A DNA stretch of 21,967 nt, from positions 1-21,967 of the forward strand of contig JBLIHY010000032.1 of assembly GCA_047634655.1 (NCBI GenBank), in the 5' to 3' direction. Under the pieces are notes generated by a model. That model was not told the origin of the DNA. It worked only from the letters and a program-made list of their open reading frames with translations, and did no database searches. The stretch comes from CANLBN01 sp047634655 (GTDB lineage Bacteria; Pseudomonadota; Gammaproteobacteria; Pseudomonadales; Cellvibrionaceae). A program made the position numbers and the translations under genes. This document shows, in pieces, positions 7,089-16,428 of this stretch (positions are counted from its first letter, which is position 1; every line of letters starts with the position of its first letter).

Positions 7089-8180
7089 CTAATCGTCACT
7101 CACGAGAATCTCCGGCAAGCTGTCTTCCTTTAAACTATCTGCCCAGAGAAATGCAGCGGTTTTTTGAGCAGTCTGAAGATAATATTGAGCGACATCGCTA
7201 TCCGGCTCGGCGACAACAGTAGGATTGCCACTATCGGCCTGTTCGCGGATGGATAATGCCAGGGGCAAAGTGCCCAGTAGGCGACTATGGTAATCGTCGG
7301 CAATACGTTGACCGCCACCTTTACCAAAAATATGCTCCTCCAGACCGCACTGACTGCAGCGGTGAACTGCCATATTCTCAACGACACCCAGTACGGGAAC
7401 ATTCACCTTGGTAAACATTTCAATGGCTTTGCGGGCATCCAGCAAGGCGATATCCTGAGGTGTGGTGACAATAACTGCGCCAGATAAAGGCACCTGTTGC
7501 GACAAAGTTAATTGAATGTCTCCGGTGCCCGGCGGCATGTCTACAAACAAATAATCCAGATCCTGCCATTGGGTCTGAAATAACAGTTGCTGCAAGGCTC
7601 CGGTCGCCATGGGGCCGCGCCAGACTACTGGTGTATTTTCCGTTAATAAATAGCCCATGGACATCGATTGAATGCCGTGAGCGATAACCGGCAGTATAGT
7701 TTTCTCATCCCGAACTTCCGGCCGGCGACCGGCGGCACCTAGCATTTGAGCTTGATTGGGACCATAGATATCGGCGTCCAGAATACCCACATTGGCGCCC
7801 AGACGACTGAGCGCCAATGCCAGATTTACTGTTGTTGTCGACTTGCCAACACCACCTTTTCCGGAAGCTACGGCGATCACATTACGCACGTTTTCCAGAG
7901 ATTTTTTTTCAGTGGAGCCTGTAGAGATGGGCACTCGCCAGCCAACGTCAACCACCACGTTTTCAATACCGGGCAACTCTGAAAGGGACTCACCCAGCGT
8001 TTTTGCCAAGGCTTGCTGCACGGCTTCACCGGGATATCCCAGAGTCAATTTTAACGATAAGCGGTGATCCAAGGTTTGAATCCCGCTAATGGCCTGCAGA
8101 TCCAGCAAACTCTGTTGCGTCTGCGGATCGTTAATATTGGCGAGCAAAGGGAGCACGTATTGGTCGATAAAGGTAGTCAT
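7089..8180 (-). CDS. mrp: Mrp/ApbC iron-sulfur cluster carrier ATPase
   Basis: Cytoplasmic P-loop ATPase of the Mrp/NBP35 family that carries and transfers [4Fe-4S] clusters to target enzymes. 363 aa. The N-terminal MIP18-like (DUF59) domain covers about 7-85. The deviant Walker A ASGKGGVGKST is at 105-115, followed by GILDADIYGPNQ. The switch region VDMPPGTGD follows, then the cluster-binding pair Cys275-x-x-Cys278 (HRCSQCGLEEHIFGKGGG). It is divergent from metG, the arrangement known from many gammaproteobacteria. The ATG at 8180 gives the expected N-terminus; no strong ribosome binding site precedes it. Confidence 0.96.
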   Translation of the reverse strand: MTTFIDQYVLPLLANINDPQTQQSLLDLQAISGIQTLDHRLSLKLTLGYPGEAVQQALAKTLGESLSELPGIENVVVDVGWRVPISTGSTEKKSLENVRNVIAVASGKGGVGKSTTTVNLALALSRLGANVGILDADIYGPNQAQMLGAAGRRPEVRDEKTILPVIAHGIQSMSMGYLLTENTPVVWRGPMATGALQQLLFQTQWQDLDYLFVDMPPGTGDIQLTLSQQVPLSGAVIVTTPQDIALLDARKAIEMFTKVNVPVLGVVENMAVHRCSQCGLEEHIFGKGGGQRIADDYHSRLLGTLPLALSIREQADSGNPTVVAEPDSDVAQYYLQTAQKTAAFLWADSLKEDSLPEILVSDD

Positions 8181-8324
8181 AGGAGACTTGATAATTCAGA
8201 AGTAGGCGCTTGCGCAAGATCTACATATTACCGATCTCGCCTCCTACAGGCTAGTGCCACAACTTCAGTTGGAATACGGATTGGGAGCAAAGCAAAAAAC
8301 CACTCAAACCGATTAATGAAAAAA

Positions 8325-8333
8325 TGCTAAAAT
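8325..8333 (+). promoter_or_regulatory. Possible extended -10 element upstream of metG
   Basis: TGCTAAAAT, an extended -10 box, lies about 30 bp before the metG start in the mrp-metG divergent gap. No good -35 box is found at the usual distance, so this is tentative. Confidence 0.3.
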
Positions 8334-8363
8334 TAAACGTTTTACTAACGAGTTAGCTGCCCA

Positions 8364-10442
8364 GTGACCACTCAAACTATGCGTCGACGTAAAATTCTTG
8401 TCACCAGTGCGCTCCCCTACGCCAATGGCTCTATCCACTTAGGACATTTGGTGGAATACATACAAACCGATATCTGGGTTCGCTTTCAGAAATTGCGAGG
8501 TCACGAGTGTATCTACGTTTGCGCTGACGACGCCCATGGCACGGCCATTATGCTCAGGGCCGAACAGCAGGGGATTACTCCGGAGGCACAAATCGCGCGC
8601 GTCAGCGCCGAGCACCAAAAGGATTTTGCCGATTTTCAAATTGATTTCGATAATTACCATTCCACTCACTCAGAAGAAAACCGAGAACTGTCGGAGATGG
8701 TCTATCGGCGCTTGTTTGACAACGGCCACATTGCCACGCGCACAATCACTCAGGCCTACGATCCTGAAAAACAACTGTTTCTAGCAGATCGCTATATTAA
8801 AGGCAGCTGTCCCGTCTGCAAAAGCGCCGACCAATACGGGGACAATTGCGAAGTTTGCGGCGCAACCTATTCTCCCGGCGATCTGATTGAGCCGAAATCT
8901 GTCATTTCTGGCGCGACTCCAGTCCAGAAAGCATCGGAGCACTTCTTTTTTAAGCTACCCGAATTTACCGACTTTCTGCGGAAATGGACCCGCGCCGGCC
9001 ACTTGCAACCCGAAGTGGCCAACAAGTTGGCGGAGTGGCTCGATAGCGGCCTGCAGGAGTGGGATATCTCACGCGATGCGCCTTATTTTGGCTTTGAAAT
9101 TCCCGAGCATCCGGGCAAGTATTTTTATGTTTGGCTAGATGCTCCCATCGGCTACCTTGCCAGCTTTAAAAATCTTTGCACCCGCCTCGGCAAAGATTGG
9201 CAGGAATACTGCGTCGACGATGGCAACGGAGATCCGCATCTATCCAACGGTACCGAACTTCATCATTTTATTGGCAAAGACATCGTCAACTTCCACGCGT
9301 TATTCTGGCCGGCGATGCTGAATTCGGCTGGATTGCGCACTCCCACGGCCGTGCATGTGCACGGCTTTCTCACTGTGGATGGTAAGAAGATGTCCAAGTC
9401 TCGTGGTACTTTTATTAATGCCCGAACGTACTTAGATCATCTACAACCAGAATACTTGCGTTATTACTTCGCAGCAAAACTAAACAGCTCAGTAGACGAT
9501 CTGGACTTAAATCTCGATGATTTTACCCAGCGTGTCAATTCGGATCTGGTGGGCAAAGTTATCAATATTGCCAGTCGCAGTGCGCGGTTTATCCACCAGC
9601 AAGGCGGTCAACTTGGAGATTGCGTCGAGGACCAATCGCTTTGGCAAAAATTCGTCGATGCCAACGAAGTCATTACTCAGCTCTACGAAAACCGCGAATT
9701 CTCTCGAGCCATGCGTGAAATTATGAATCTCGCAGACCTCGCCAACGAGTATATTGCTGCCAAAGCCCCCTGGGCACTGGCAAAACAGGAAGATAAAGCG
9801 CGAGCGGTACTGGATGTCTGTACCCAGGCTATCAATATGTTTCGCGCACTGATGACTTATCTTAAGCCGGTGCTGCCGGTCTTGGTAAATCATGCAGAGG
9901 CTTTTTTAAATGAATCGCTAACCTGGGACAACGCGATGGAATTTAAAACCGGCCACAGCATTAACCCATTCAAGCCTCTATTAAGTCGTGTCGAGAAAAA
10001 ACAAGTGGATGCCATGACCAACACCGTTAAAGAAGCGCTGCCGAAAACCCAGGCACAGTCATCGCCCGAGTCGCCAACACTCAAAGCCCTCGGGCCCCAT
10101 AAAGAAGTCTTGGCAGATGAAATCAGTTTCGATATTTTTTCGAAAATCGACTTGCGTGTGGCGAAAATTATCCAGGCGAAAATTGTGGATGGCGCCGACA
10201 AGTTATTACAATTGGAACTGGACTTGGGTGGCGAGACACGCCAAGTGTTTTCCGGAATCAAGAGCGCGTATTCCGCTGAGGATCTCAAGGGTAAACTCAC
10301 CGTCGTGGTTGCCAATTTAGCGCCGCGAAAAATGAAGTTTGGAGTTTCCGAGGGAATGGTATTAGCCGCTGGTCCCGGTGGCCGCGATATCTTTCTACTG
10401 GAACCTCATCAAGGCGCGCAACCCGGCATGCGCATCACTTGA
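8364..10442 (+). CDS. metG: Methionyl-tRNA synthetase
   Basis: Class I aminoacyl-tRNA synthetase that charges tRNA-Met; 692 aa, typical of the long bacterial form. Domains in order: Rossmann catalytic core with the HIGH-type motif HLGH (25-28), zinc knuckle with Cys149, Cys152, Cys162 and Cys165 (CPVC...CEVC), the KMSKS motif at 342-346, an alpha-helical anticodon-binding domain (about 390-560), a linker, and a C-terminal EMAPII/Trbp-like tRNA-binding domain (about 590-692, FDIFSKIDLRVAKI) that serves dimerisation and tRNA binding. The start is either GTG at 8364 or ATG at 8379; neither has a strong ribosome binding site. Divergent from mrp. Confidence 0.98.
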   Translation: MTTQTMRRRKILVTSALPYANGSIHLGHLVEYIQTDIWVRFQKLRGHECIYVCADDAHGTAIMLRAEQQGITPEAQIARVSAEHQKDFADFQIDFDNYHSTHSEENRELSEMVYRRLFDNGHIATRTITQAYDPEKQLFLADRYIKGSCPVCKSADQYGDNCEVCGATYSPGDLIEPKSVISGATPVQKASEHFFFKLPEFTDFLRKWTRAGHLQPEVANKLAEWLDSGLQEWDISRDAPYFGFEIPEHPGKYFYVWLDAPIGYLASFKNLCTRLGKDWQEYCVDDGNGDPHLSNGTELHHFIGKDIVNFHALFWPAMLNSAGLRTPTAVHVHGFLTVDGKKMSKSRGTFINARTYLDHLQPEYLRYYFAAKLNSSVDDLDLNLDDFTQRVNSDLVGKVINIASRSARFIHQQGGQLGDCVEDQSLWQKFVDANEVITQLYENREFSRAMREIMNLADLANEYIAAKAPWALAKQEDKARAVLDVCTQAINMFRALMTYLKPVLPVLVNHAEAFLNESLTWDNAMEFKTGHSINPFKPLLSRVEKKQVDAMTNTVKEALPKTQAQSSPESPTLKALGPHKEVLADEISFDIFSKIDLRVAKIIQAKIVDGADKLLQLELDLGGETRQVFSGIKSAYSAEDLKGKLTVVVANLAPRKMKFGVSEGMVLAAGPGGRDIFLLEPHQGAQPGMRIT

Positions 10443-10587
10443 AAATACCAGTTTACTTATTGATTATCTCTTCCGCCAGAAACTACGGTTTTCAAATGAG
10501 AGCATCAAGGTCTATGGCGATCTCGTTATCATCTAACGCAGATATAGCAAACACTTTTCCCGACGCGGGTCTCCGGGGGCAATCAGT

Positions 10588-11163
10588 ATGACTGAACTTG
10601 CATTACTGTTACTAAGTACTATCTTGGTAAACAACTTCGTATTGGTACAGTTTTTAGGTCTGTGTCCTTTCATGGGTGTTTCCAATAAGCTGGAAACGGC
10701 CATTGGGATGAGTAGCGCAACCACCTTCGTTTTGACGCTGGCCTCTGTTTGCAGCTTTTTGGTACACACTTACGTGCTGGAACCACTATCGCTGTCTTAT
10801 TTGAGGACGATTTCTTTTATTTTAGTGATCGCCGTTGTCGTCCAGTTCACCAAGATGTTTATCGAAAAAACCAGTCCATTACTTTACCGGGTGCTGGGCG
10901 TATTTCTACCACTGATCACCACCAACTGCGCGGTATTGGGTGTGGCTATCCAGAACACTACCAAAGCCCACAGTTTCATTGAATCATTCTTGTTTGGTTT
11001 CGGAGCCGCACTAGGGTTTTCATTAGTTTTAATTCTGTTTTCAGCCATGCGCGAACGCCTGATAGTGGCAGACATACCCAAACCTTTCCAGGGCTCCGCC
11101 ATTGGCATGATTACCGCGGGACTAATGTCATTGGCCTTCATGGGTTTCGCCGGGCTGGTTTAA
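10588..11163 (+). CDS. rnfA: RnfA/RsxA, integral membrane subunit of the Rnf complex
   Basis: Inner-membrane subunit of the Rnf (Rsx) complex, which couples ferredoxin and NAD(H) redox to ion flow, or in E. coli keeps SoxR reduced. At 191 aa it matches E. coli RsxA (193) closely in length. Six hydrophobic segments are visible, with the paired conserved cysteine motifs FLGLCPFMGVS and TTNCAVLGVA that are expected to bind an Fe-S cluster in the membrane together with RnfE. A GGGGG ribosome binding site lies shortly before the ATG. First gene of rnfABCDGE; rnfB starts about 50 bp after it. Confidence 0.97.
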   Translation: MTELALLLLSTILVNNFVLVQFLGLCPFMGVSNKLETAIGMSSATTFVLTLASVCSFLVHTYVLEPLSLSYLRTISFILVIAVVVQFTKMFIEKTSPLLYRVLGVFLPLITTNCAVLGVAIQNTTKAHSFIESFLFGFGAALGFSLVLILFSAMRERLIVADIPKPFQGSAIGMITAGLMSLAFMGFAGLV

Positions 11164-11213
11164 CTTCCAACGTAGAAAATTTTACATGGGGCCATTGCAA
11201 AGAGCCTCTGTAG

Positions 11214-11846
11214 ATGACTTCGACACAACAAATTCACCTGATTATGCTCGACCTTATTATCAACAACCCACTTATCTCTGCGCTAATCGCACTGGGTGGC
11301 CTCGCTCTGGGATTTGGCGGCGTGCTAGGTTTTGCCGCTGTCAAATTTAAAGTGGAGGGCGATCCCATCGTCGAGCAGATTGATGCGCTGCTGCCACAAA
11401 CCCAGTGTGGCCAATGCGGACACCCCGGCTGCCGACCCTATGCCGAAGGTATTGCGAATGGCGAGGCTATCAACAAGTGCCCCCCGGGCGGTCAAGGTAC
11501 CATCAACGCACTTGCCGATCTATTGGGCGTAGAAGCGCCAAACCTGGACGAAGAGCATGGAGAAGAAAAAGCGGTTAAAACGGTGGCCTTTATTCGCGAG
11601 GAAGAATGCATTGGCTGCACTAAGTGCATCCAGGCCTGCCCAGTCGATGCCATTCTCGGAGCTGCTAAACAAATGCACACCATCATTGCCGACGAATGTA
11701 CCGGCTGCGATCTGTGTGTCGACCCGTGTCCGGTTGACTGCATTGATATGCTCCCGGTGAATCAAACCGTACTGCAGTGGCAGTGGTCTAAACCAAAGTT
11801 ACTTTCCAACAATATTATCGCTACCGATCGCACCCAAATCGTTTGA
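11214..11846 (+). CDS. rnfB: RnfB/RsxB, ferredoxin-like electron transfer subunit
   Basis: Membrane-anchored, multi-cluster Fe-S protein of the Rnf complex; 210 aa from the ATG at 11214. An N-terminal membrane anchor (about 16-45) is followed by the RnfB-type four-cysteine cluster domain (CGQCGHPGC and a later KCPPGG). Two ferredoxin-type 4Fe-4S motifs follow: CIGCTKCIQACPVD and CTGCDLCVDPCPVD. It probably receives electrons from the soluble donor or passes them toward RnfC. The ATG at 11244 (MLDLIINN) fits the usual RnfB N-terminus better than 11214 and may be the real start. Confidence 0.96.
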   Translation: MTSTQQIHLIMLDLIINNPLISALIALGGLALGFGGVLGFAAVKFKVEGDPIVEQIDALLPQTQCGQCGHPGCRPYAEGIANGEAINKCPPGGQGTINALADLLGVEAPNLDEEHGEEKAVKTVAFIREEECIGCTKCIQACPVDAILGAAKQMHTIIADECTGCDLCVDPCPVDCIDMLPVNQTVLQWQWSKPKLLSNNIIATDRTQIV

Positions 11847-11854
11847 GAGATCAG

Positions 11855-13753
11855 ATGCTGAACAATACGAGAAAAACCGCAAGCACTCGAGGATTGGCAA
11901 AAATCTGGAATACTCCCGGAGGAGTCCATCCGCCTGAAAACAAATCTCAATCCATGCGACTACCACTGGCGGATATTACCATCCCCGAAGAGCTGATATT
12001 TCCCTTGAATCAACACATCGGGACACCAGCCACACCTATCGTCGAGGTTGGCGAGCAAGTTTTGGCCGGTCAAAAAATCGCCGGAGCCGTGGGCGCTGTC
12101 AGCGTACCCCTTCACGCTTCCACTTCGGGGACTATTGTCGCCATCGAAGATCGCGTTTTACCCCACATTTCCGGCATGAGCGATCGCTGCATAATTTTAC
12201 ATAGCGACGGTCAGCATCGTTTTACAGAATTCACAGCTTGCGAGGACTACCGATCGCTGGACTCGGCCGAACTACTTGAAAAAATTCGCGAGGCCGGTAT
12301 TGCCGGCATGGGTGGCGCTGGCTTCCCCGCCGCAGTCAAACTCAATCCTCACGTAGAAGAACCGGTGCACACACTTATTGTCAACGGTACCGAATGTGAA
12401 CCCTACATTACCGCCGACGACTGCCTAATGCAGAATTTTGCCGACGAAGTTGTCGCTGGCACACAGTTGTTGGCATACATTCTCGGCGATCTAAAGCGAG
12501 TTGTTATCGGGATCGAAGACAACAAGCCCGACGCCATCGCCGCTGTTCAACAATCTGCCGCCGGTACTGATGTGGAAGTCGCGACCTTTCCCACCAAGTA
12601 CCCTTCCGGCGGCGAAAAGCAATTGGTTCAGATTCTGACGGGGAAAGAAATACCCTCTGGCCAATTGCCCGCTCATGTGGGGATGCTCGTACAAAATGTG
12701 GGGACAGCGATGGCCGCTTATCGCGCGGTTACCCGGGGAGAACCTCTTACTTGGCGTATTATCACTGTAGTGGGAGAGTCCTTAAAATTACAGCGCAATG
12801 TCAAGGCACTACTTGGGACGCCGGTGCGCCATCTACTGAACGAAAATGGCTTCGATCCACAAGAGTGCCCGCGCGTTATTATGGGCGGGCCGATGATGGG
12901 TCTTGCGCTGCCCAGCGATCAAGTTCCAGTCATTAAAACCAGCAACTGTATCATTGCCCCCTCGCACCAGGAGATGCCGGAGCCGCCTCCGGCCCAGCCC
13001 TGTATTCGTTGTGGCATATGTGCCGAAGCTTGCCCGGCGAGTTTGTTGCCGCAGCAACTGTACTGGTATGCGAAGGCAGAGGACTTCGAGCGCTTGCAAA
13101 ACCACAATCTCTTCGACTGCATCGAGTGTGGCGCCTGTTCCTACGTGTGTCCTTCGGCCATTCCCCTGGTTCAGTATTACCGCGCAGCCAAGGATGAGAT
13201 TCGTCATCAGCAACAGGAAAAGATTAAATCTGATCACGCGCGAAGACGCTTTGAATTTCGCAAGATTCGCGTACAAGAAGCGGAAAAATCCAAAGAAGAA
13301 AAGCGCTTAGCCCGCAAAAAAGCAGCAGAGGCGGCGCGGCGTATGGCCGCTGATAAAAAAACGGCAAGCAAAACCGAAACCGCGACAGAAAACTCTCCAG
13401 TTGCAGATCCAGTGGCCGTTGCCATGGCGCGGATAAAGGCCAAAGAGAATGATCCAGTCGCTCAAGAATCCAGATTAACCAGAGCGCTTAGCAGCGGCCA
13501 GAGTCGGGTTGAAAAATTACGAATACGTTTGGCGCAGGCCGAAGACGACCAAAGCGATAAGCTCAACGCTCAACTAAAACAGGCCGAACTCCGCCTGCAG
13601 GATGCGCAAGAAAAACTGGCGGCTTTTTTGTCGGAGACCGCGGGCAAATCGACAACGGATACTAGCGTCTCGGATCAAACGACTCATTCGCCCTCGTCGA
13701 CGCCCGAAACGACTGGCTCTGGAACGGTTAGCGAAAAAATGGAAGAGCGCTGA
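11855..13753 (+). CDS. rnfC: RnfC/RsxC, NADH-interacting Fe-S subunit
   Basis: Peripheral cytoplasmic subunit of the Rnf complex, which binds NADH and FMN and carries two [4Fe-4S] clusters. From the ATG at 11855 it is 632 aa. The conserved N-terminal segment GGVHPPENK is followed by the Rossmann-like region (GMGGAGFPAAVKL and VNGTECEPY), then CIRCGICAEACP and CIECGACSYVCP. A long, charged, coiled-coil tail (about 450-600, rich in Lys, Glu and Ala) follows; such tails vary in length between species. The frame also opens at a TTG (11843) overlapping the rnfB stop, but the ATG at 11855 with GAGAG upstream is preferred. Its stop overlaps the rnfD start by one base. Confidence 0.96.
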   Translation: MLNNTRKTASTRGLAKIWNTPGGVHPPENKSQSMRLPLADITIPEELIFPLNQHIGTPATPIVEVGEQVLAGQKIAGAVGAVSVPLHASTSGTIVAIEDRVLPHISGMSDRCIILHSDGQHRFTEFTACEDYRSLDSAELLEKIREAGIAGMGGAGFPAAVKLNPHVEEPVHTLIVNGTECEPYITADDCLMQNFADEVVAGTQLLAYILGDLKRVVIGIEDNKPDAIAAVQQSAAGTDVEVATFPTKYPSGGEKQLVQILTGKEIPSGQLPAHVGMLVQNVGTAMAAYRAVTRGEPLTWRIITVVGESLKLQRNVKALLGTPVRHLLNENGFDPQECPRVIMGGPMMGLALPSDQVPVIKTSNCIIAPSHQEMPEPPPAQPCIRCGICAEACPASLLPQQLYWYAKAEDFERLQNHNLFDCIECGACSYVCPSAIPLVQYYRAAKDEIRHQQQEKIKSDHARRRFEFRKIRVQEAEKSKEEKRLARKKAAEAARRMAADKKTASKTETATENSPVADPVAVAMARIKAKENDPVAQESRLTRALSSGQSRVEKLRIRLAQAEDDQSDKLNAQLKQAELRLQDAQEKLAAFLSETAGKSTTDTSVSDQTTHSPSSTPETTGSGTVSEKMEER

Positions 13754-14817
13754 TGAGCTTTATCCGAATCAGCTCTCCGCATGCCCACGATGCCAGTACC
13801 ACAGGTACTGTCATGCGTTGGGTCATACTAGCTACCCTGCCAGGTTTGTTGGCGCTCACCTACTTCTTCGGTTGGGGCACTCTGATTAATCTGGTAATTG
13901 GCTGCGCCACTGCACTGGCTTGCGAAGCGCTCATACTGTACTGGCGCGGACGGCCGGTGGGGTTTTATCTAAAAGACTGCAGCGCGCTAGTCACCGCTGT
14001 ACTTTTGGGTCTGGCATTACCACCGTACGCACCGTGGTGGCTGGTAGTCATCGGTAGCGCCTCCTCTATCATTCTCGCCAAACAGCTATACGGCGGTCTA
14101 GGCTACAACCCTTTCAATCCGGCGATGGTGGGTTATGTCGTATTACTAATCTCCTTCCCGGTGGAAATGACTCGCTGGAGTATTCCTCAAACTCTTCTAG
14201 GGGAAGGTCAAACACTGCCATCATTGCTATCCGCGCTGCAGGTCGTATTTACTGGAAACAAGGAGCTTATTGATGGTTACACCGGCGCGACCCCACTGGA
14301 TTTATTTAAGAACCAGGACGGCCTGCTGGTACAACAAATTTATGCGGGTCATCCTCTCTTTGCCGACGCATATCTGGCCGGCGTAGGTTGGGAATGGGTG
14401 AACCTGGCATTCCTTACAGGCGGCCTACTGTTACTTTACAAGAAAATTTTTACCTGGCATGCGCCCGTCAGTATGCTCATCGCGCTTGCGTTAATGGCGC
14501 TGTTATTCTACGACGATGGCAGTTCCGAGAGCGGCGGGCCTCTACTGTTGCACTTGTTCTCGGGCGGAACCATGATGGCCGCTTTTTTTATTATTACCGA
14601 CCCCGTCAGCTCCGCTGTTAGCAACAGAGGCCGCATCATTTTTGGCGCTGGAGTTGGGGTACTGGTTTACGTGATTCGCGTCTGGGGAAATTATCCAGAT
14701 GCCGTTGCCTTCGCCGTATTATTAATGAACTTTGCCGCCCCCTTTATTGATTACTACACGCTGCCGAGAACTTACGGCCACAAAGCAGCCGAAAGAGCCA
14801 ATAGGAGCCGCGAATGA
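13753..14817 (+). CDS. rnfD: RnfD/RsxD, flavinylated membrane subunit
   Basis: Inner-membrane subunit homologous to NqrB; 354 aa with about nine to ten membrane segments. The motif DGYTGATPLDLF carries the threonine (Thr180 of TGAT) to which FMN is covalently linked in the Rnf/Nqr family. GGLGYNPFNPAMVGYV and the C-terminal LLMNFAAPFIDYYT are family signatures. Start and stop both overlap the neighbouring genes (rnfC by 1 bp, rnfG by 4 bp), as expected for translational coupling inside the rnf operon. Confidence 0.96.
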   Translation: MSFIRISSPHAHDASTTGTVMRWVILATLPGLLALTYFFGWGTLINLVIGCATALACEALILYWRGRPVGFYLKDCSALVTAVLLGLALPPYAPWWLVVIGSASSIILAKQLYGGLGYNPFNPAMVGYVVLLISFPVEMTRWSIPQTLLGEGQTLPSLLSALQVVFTGNKELIDGYTGATPLDLFKNQDGLLVQQIYAGHPLFADAYLAGVGWEWVNLAFLTGGLLLLYKKIFTWHAPVSMLIALALMALLFYDDGSSESGGPLLLHLFSGGTMMAAFFIITDPVSSAVSNRGRIIFGAGVGVLVYVIRVWGNYPDAVAFAVLLMNFAAPFIDYYTLPRTYGHKAAERANRSRE

Positions 14818-15464
14818 GCCTCTCTCACTCCATCAGCAAAAATAGCTTGCTGTTATTTGGCTTTGCCATCGTCGCTGCTGGATTGCTTTCCGCTACCTAC
14901 CAAGGCACTAAGGACACAATAGCTGAGGCCGAGCGCCGAGCGGCCGAAAAAGCCTTGTTGGAAATCATCCCGGCTTCGCGCATCGATAACAATTTACTGT
15001 TGGACACTTTGAAAATCCCGGAATTTGCTGCCGAACAACTGGGTTTGTCAGCTGAAGAAGAAATCCATATCGCCCGTAAAAATGGAGAAATTATTGCGGT
15101 GATTGTCCCCGCCATTGCCCCCGACGGTTACAGTGGCGACGTCAAAATGATTGTTGGTGTGAATGCCAATGGCAGCATCGCTGGAGTTCGGGTGCTGACT
15201 CACGGCGAGACGCCTGGACTTGGCGATAAAATTGACTTGAAAAAAAGCGATTGGATTACTTCCTTCAAGGGAAAATCTCTCGAGCGCCCTTCGCCAGAAT
15301 TATGGAAGGTTAAGAAAGATGGGGGAGCCTTCGATCAGTTCACCGGCGCGACCATCACTCCGCGAGCCGTTGTTAAGCAAGTTCGCGAGGTTCTGGAATT
15401 TGTTAAAGCCAACGAGAAACGTTTGTTCGATAAAATCGATCAATCAAACCCTGCGGATTCATAG
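14814..15464 (+). CDS. rnfG: RnfG/RsxG, periplasmic flavinylated subunit
   Basis: Subunit anchored by one N-terminal membrane helix (about 12-30) with a periplasmic FMN-binding domain; homologous to NqrC. 216 aa. The motif FDQFTGATITPRAVV holds the FMN-accepting threonine (Thr180). The conserved HGETPGLGDKI precedes it. The ATG overlaps the rnfD stop by 4 bp (ATGA). Downstream, where rnfE would normally follow at once, there is a 183-bp gap with stacked hairpins and a copy of the dispersed repeat. Confidence 0.96.
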   Translation: MSLSHSISKNSLLLFGFAIVAAGLLSATYQGTKDTIAEAERRAAEKALLEIIPASRIDNNLLLDTLKIPEFAAEQLGLSAEEEIHIARKNGEIIAVIVPAIAPDGYSGDVKMIVGVNANGSIAGVRVLTHGETPGLGDKIDLKKSDWITSFKGKSLERPSPELWKVKKDGGAFDQFTGATITPRAVVKQVREVLEFVKANEKRLFDKIDQSNPADS

Positions 15465-15527
15465 CGATTAACCCAACGCGTACTTATTTCAGGGTTTAAT
15501 CGTTGGCCCTGGAAACCCGTTAAAGTT

Positions 15528-15616
15528 TTATCTTAAGAAGATAACCACTTAAGTAATTGAAAGTGGTGGCACTTACCTGTGCTGCAGGAATCTCTGTGTT
15601 GATCAGAGATTCCTTA
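15528..15616. repeat. MITE-like repeat copy between rnfG and rnfE
   Basis: Three hairpins in a row: TTATCTT-AAG-AAGATAA (15528-15544), CCACTT/AAGTGG (15545-15566) and a perfect 10-bp stem GGAATCTCTG/CAGAGATTCC with a 7-nt loop (15587-15613). The stretch 15541-15616 is the reverse complement of the left half of the repeat at 6885, with roughly 75-80% identity by eye, including the conserved TGCTGCAGGAATCTCTG end. It is non-coding. Its position inside an operon suggests insertion after the operon was formed. Confidence 0.75.
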
Positions 15617-15647
15617 AACTCTGAACTCTGAGCCGACTGTAAATATT

Positions 15648-16421
15648 ATGAATGAGAGCATTGAGATCGACGCAAGCGAAACCACGAAAGCCGAGGTTCG
15701 CAAGCCCAGTGTCAACTACGGCGAAATCACCAAAAATGGGCTGTGGACCAACAACCCTGCACTAGTGCAACTACTTGGGCTGTGCCCGCTGCTGGCGGTA
15801 AGTGGCACTGTAGTTAATGCCTTGGGCCTGGGACTGGCGACCATGTTGGTACTAGTCGGTTCCAATATTGCCGTGTCGCTAATTCGCAACATCGTCAGCG
15901 ACGCCATAAAACTGCCCGCTTTTGTGATGATAATCGCCTCATTCACCACGGCTACCGAACTATTAATGAAAGCTTATACTTATGAGCTGTATCAGATACT
16001 CGGTATCTTTATCCCCTTGATTGTTACTAATTGTGCAATTTTGGGCCGCGCCGATGCGTTTGCCTGTAAAAATAAAGTTATCCCTTCCGCTGTTGACGGC
16101 TTCATGATGGGGATGGGTTTTGCCTTGGTATTGATCGCCATCGGTGCTATTCGCGAAGTGTTGGGAATGGGGACACTGTTCAGTGATATGCAATTGCTGT
16201 TTGGCGAAGCCGCTCGCCAATGGAAGTTGGATTTATTTGGCAGCGACTATCCCGGACTCTTGATTGCCGTACTTCCACCCGGGGCTTTTATTGTGGCGGG
16301 TCTGTTAATCGCGACTAAGCATTCGATTGATGATTATGTCGAAAGGAAAAGAATGCAAGCTCATTCAAATAAAATCGTAAAAGGGGCGAAGCGGGTCAGA
16401 ACGACAGGGATGATTAACTAG
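15648..16421 (+). CDS. rnfE: RnfE/RsxE, integral membrane subunit of the Rnf complex
   Basis: Membrane subunit paralogous to RnfA, which pairs with it around a shared Fe-S site. 257 aa, longer than the usual ~230. About 25 extra N-terminal residues (MNESIEIDASETTKAEVRKP) precede the conserved NYGEITKNGLWTNNPALVQL, and a basic tail follows the last helix. Motifs LLGLCPLLAVS and VTNCAILGRADAFA mirror those of RnfA. No good ribosome binding site is seen before the ATG at 15648; an in-frame start nearer NYGEI is possible only at a non-ATG codon. It is separated from rnfG by a repeat element, and an IS remnant rather than nth follows. Confidence 0.95.
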   Translation: MNESIEIDASETTKAEVRKPSVNYGEITKNGLWTNNPALVQLLGLCPLLAVSGTVVNALGLGLATMLVLVGSNIAVSLIRNIVSDAIKLPAFVMIIASFTTATELLMKAYTYELYQILGIFIPLIVTNCAILGRADAFACKNKVIPSAVDGFMMGMGFALVLIAIGAIREVLGMGTLFSDMQLLFGEAARQWKLDLFGSDYPGLLIAVLPPGAFIVAGLLIATKHSIDDYVERKRMQAHSNKIVKGAKRVRTTGMIN

Positions 16422-16428
16422 TCGCCCG

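Noticed and set aside
12833..13310. Long open frames on both strands inside rnfC (147 aa minus, 135 aa plus)
   Set aside because: They are out-of-frame shadows of the clearly coding rnfC and show no recognisable domain.
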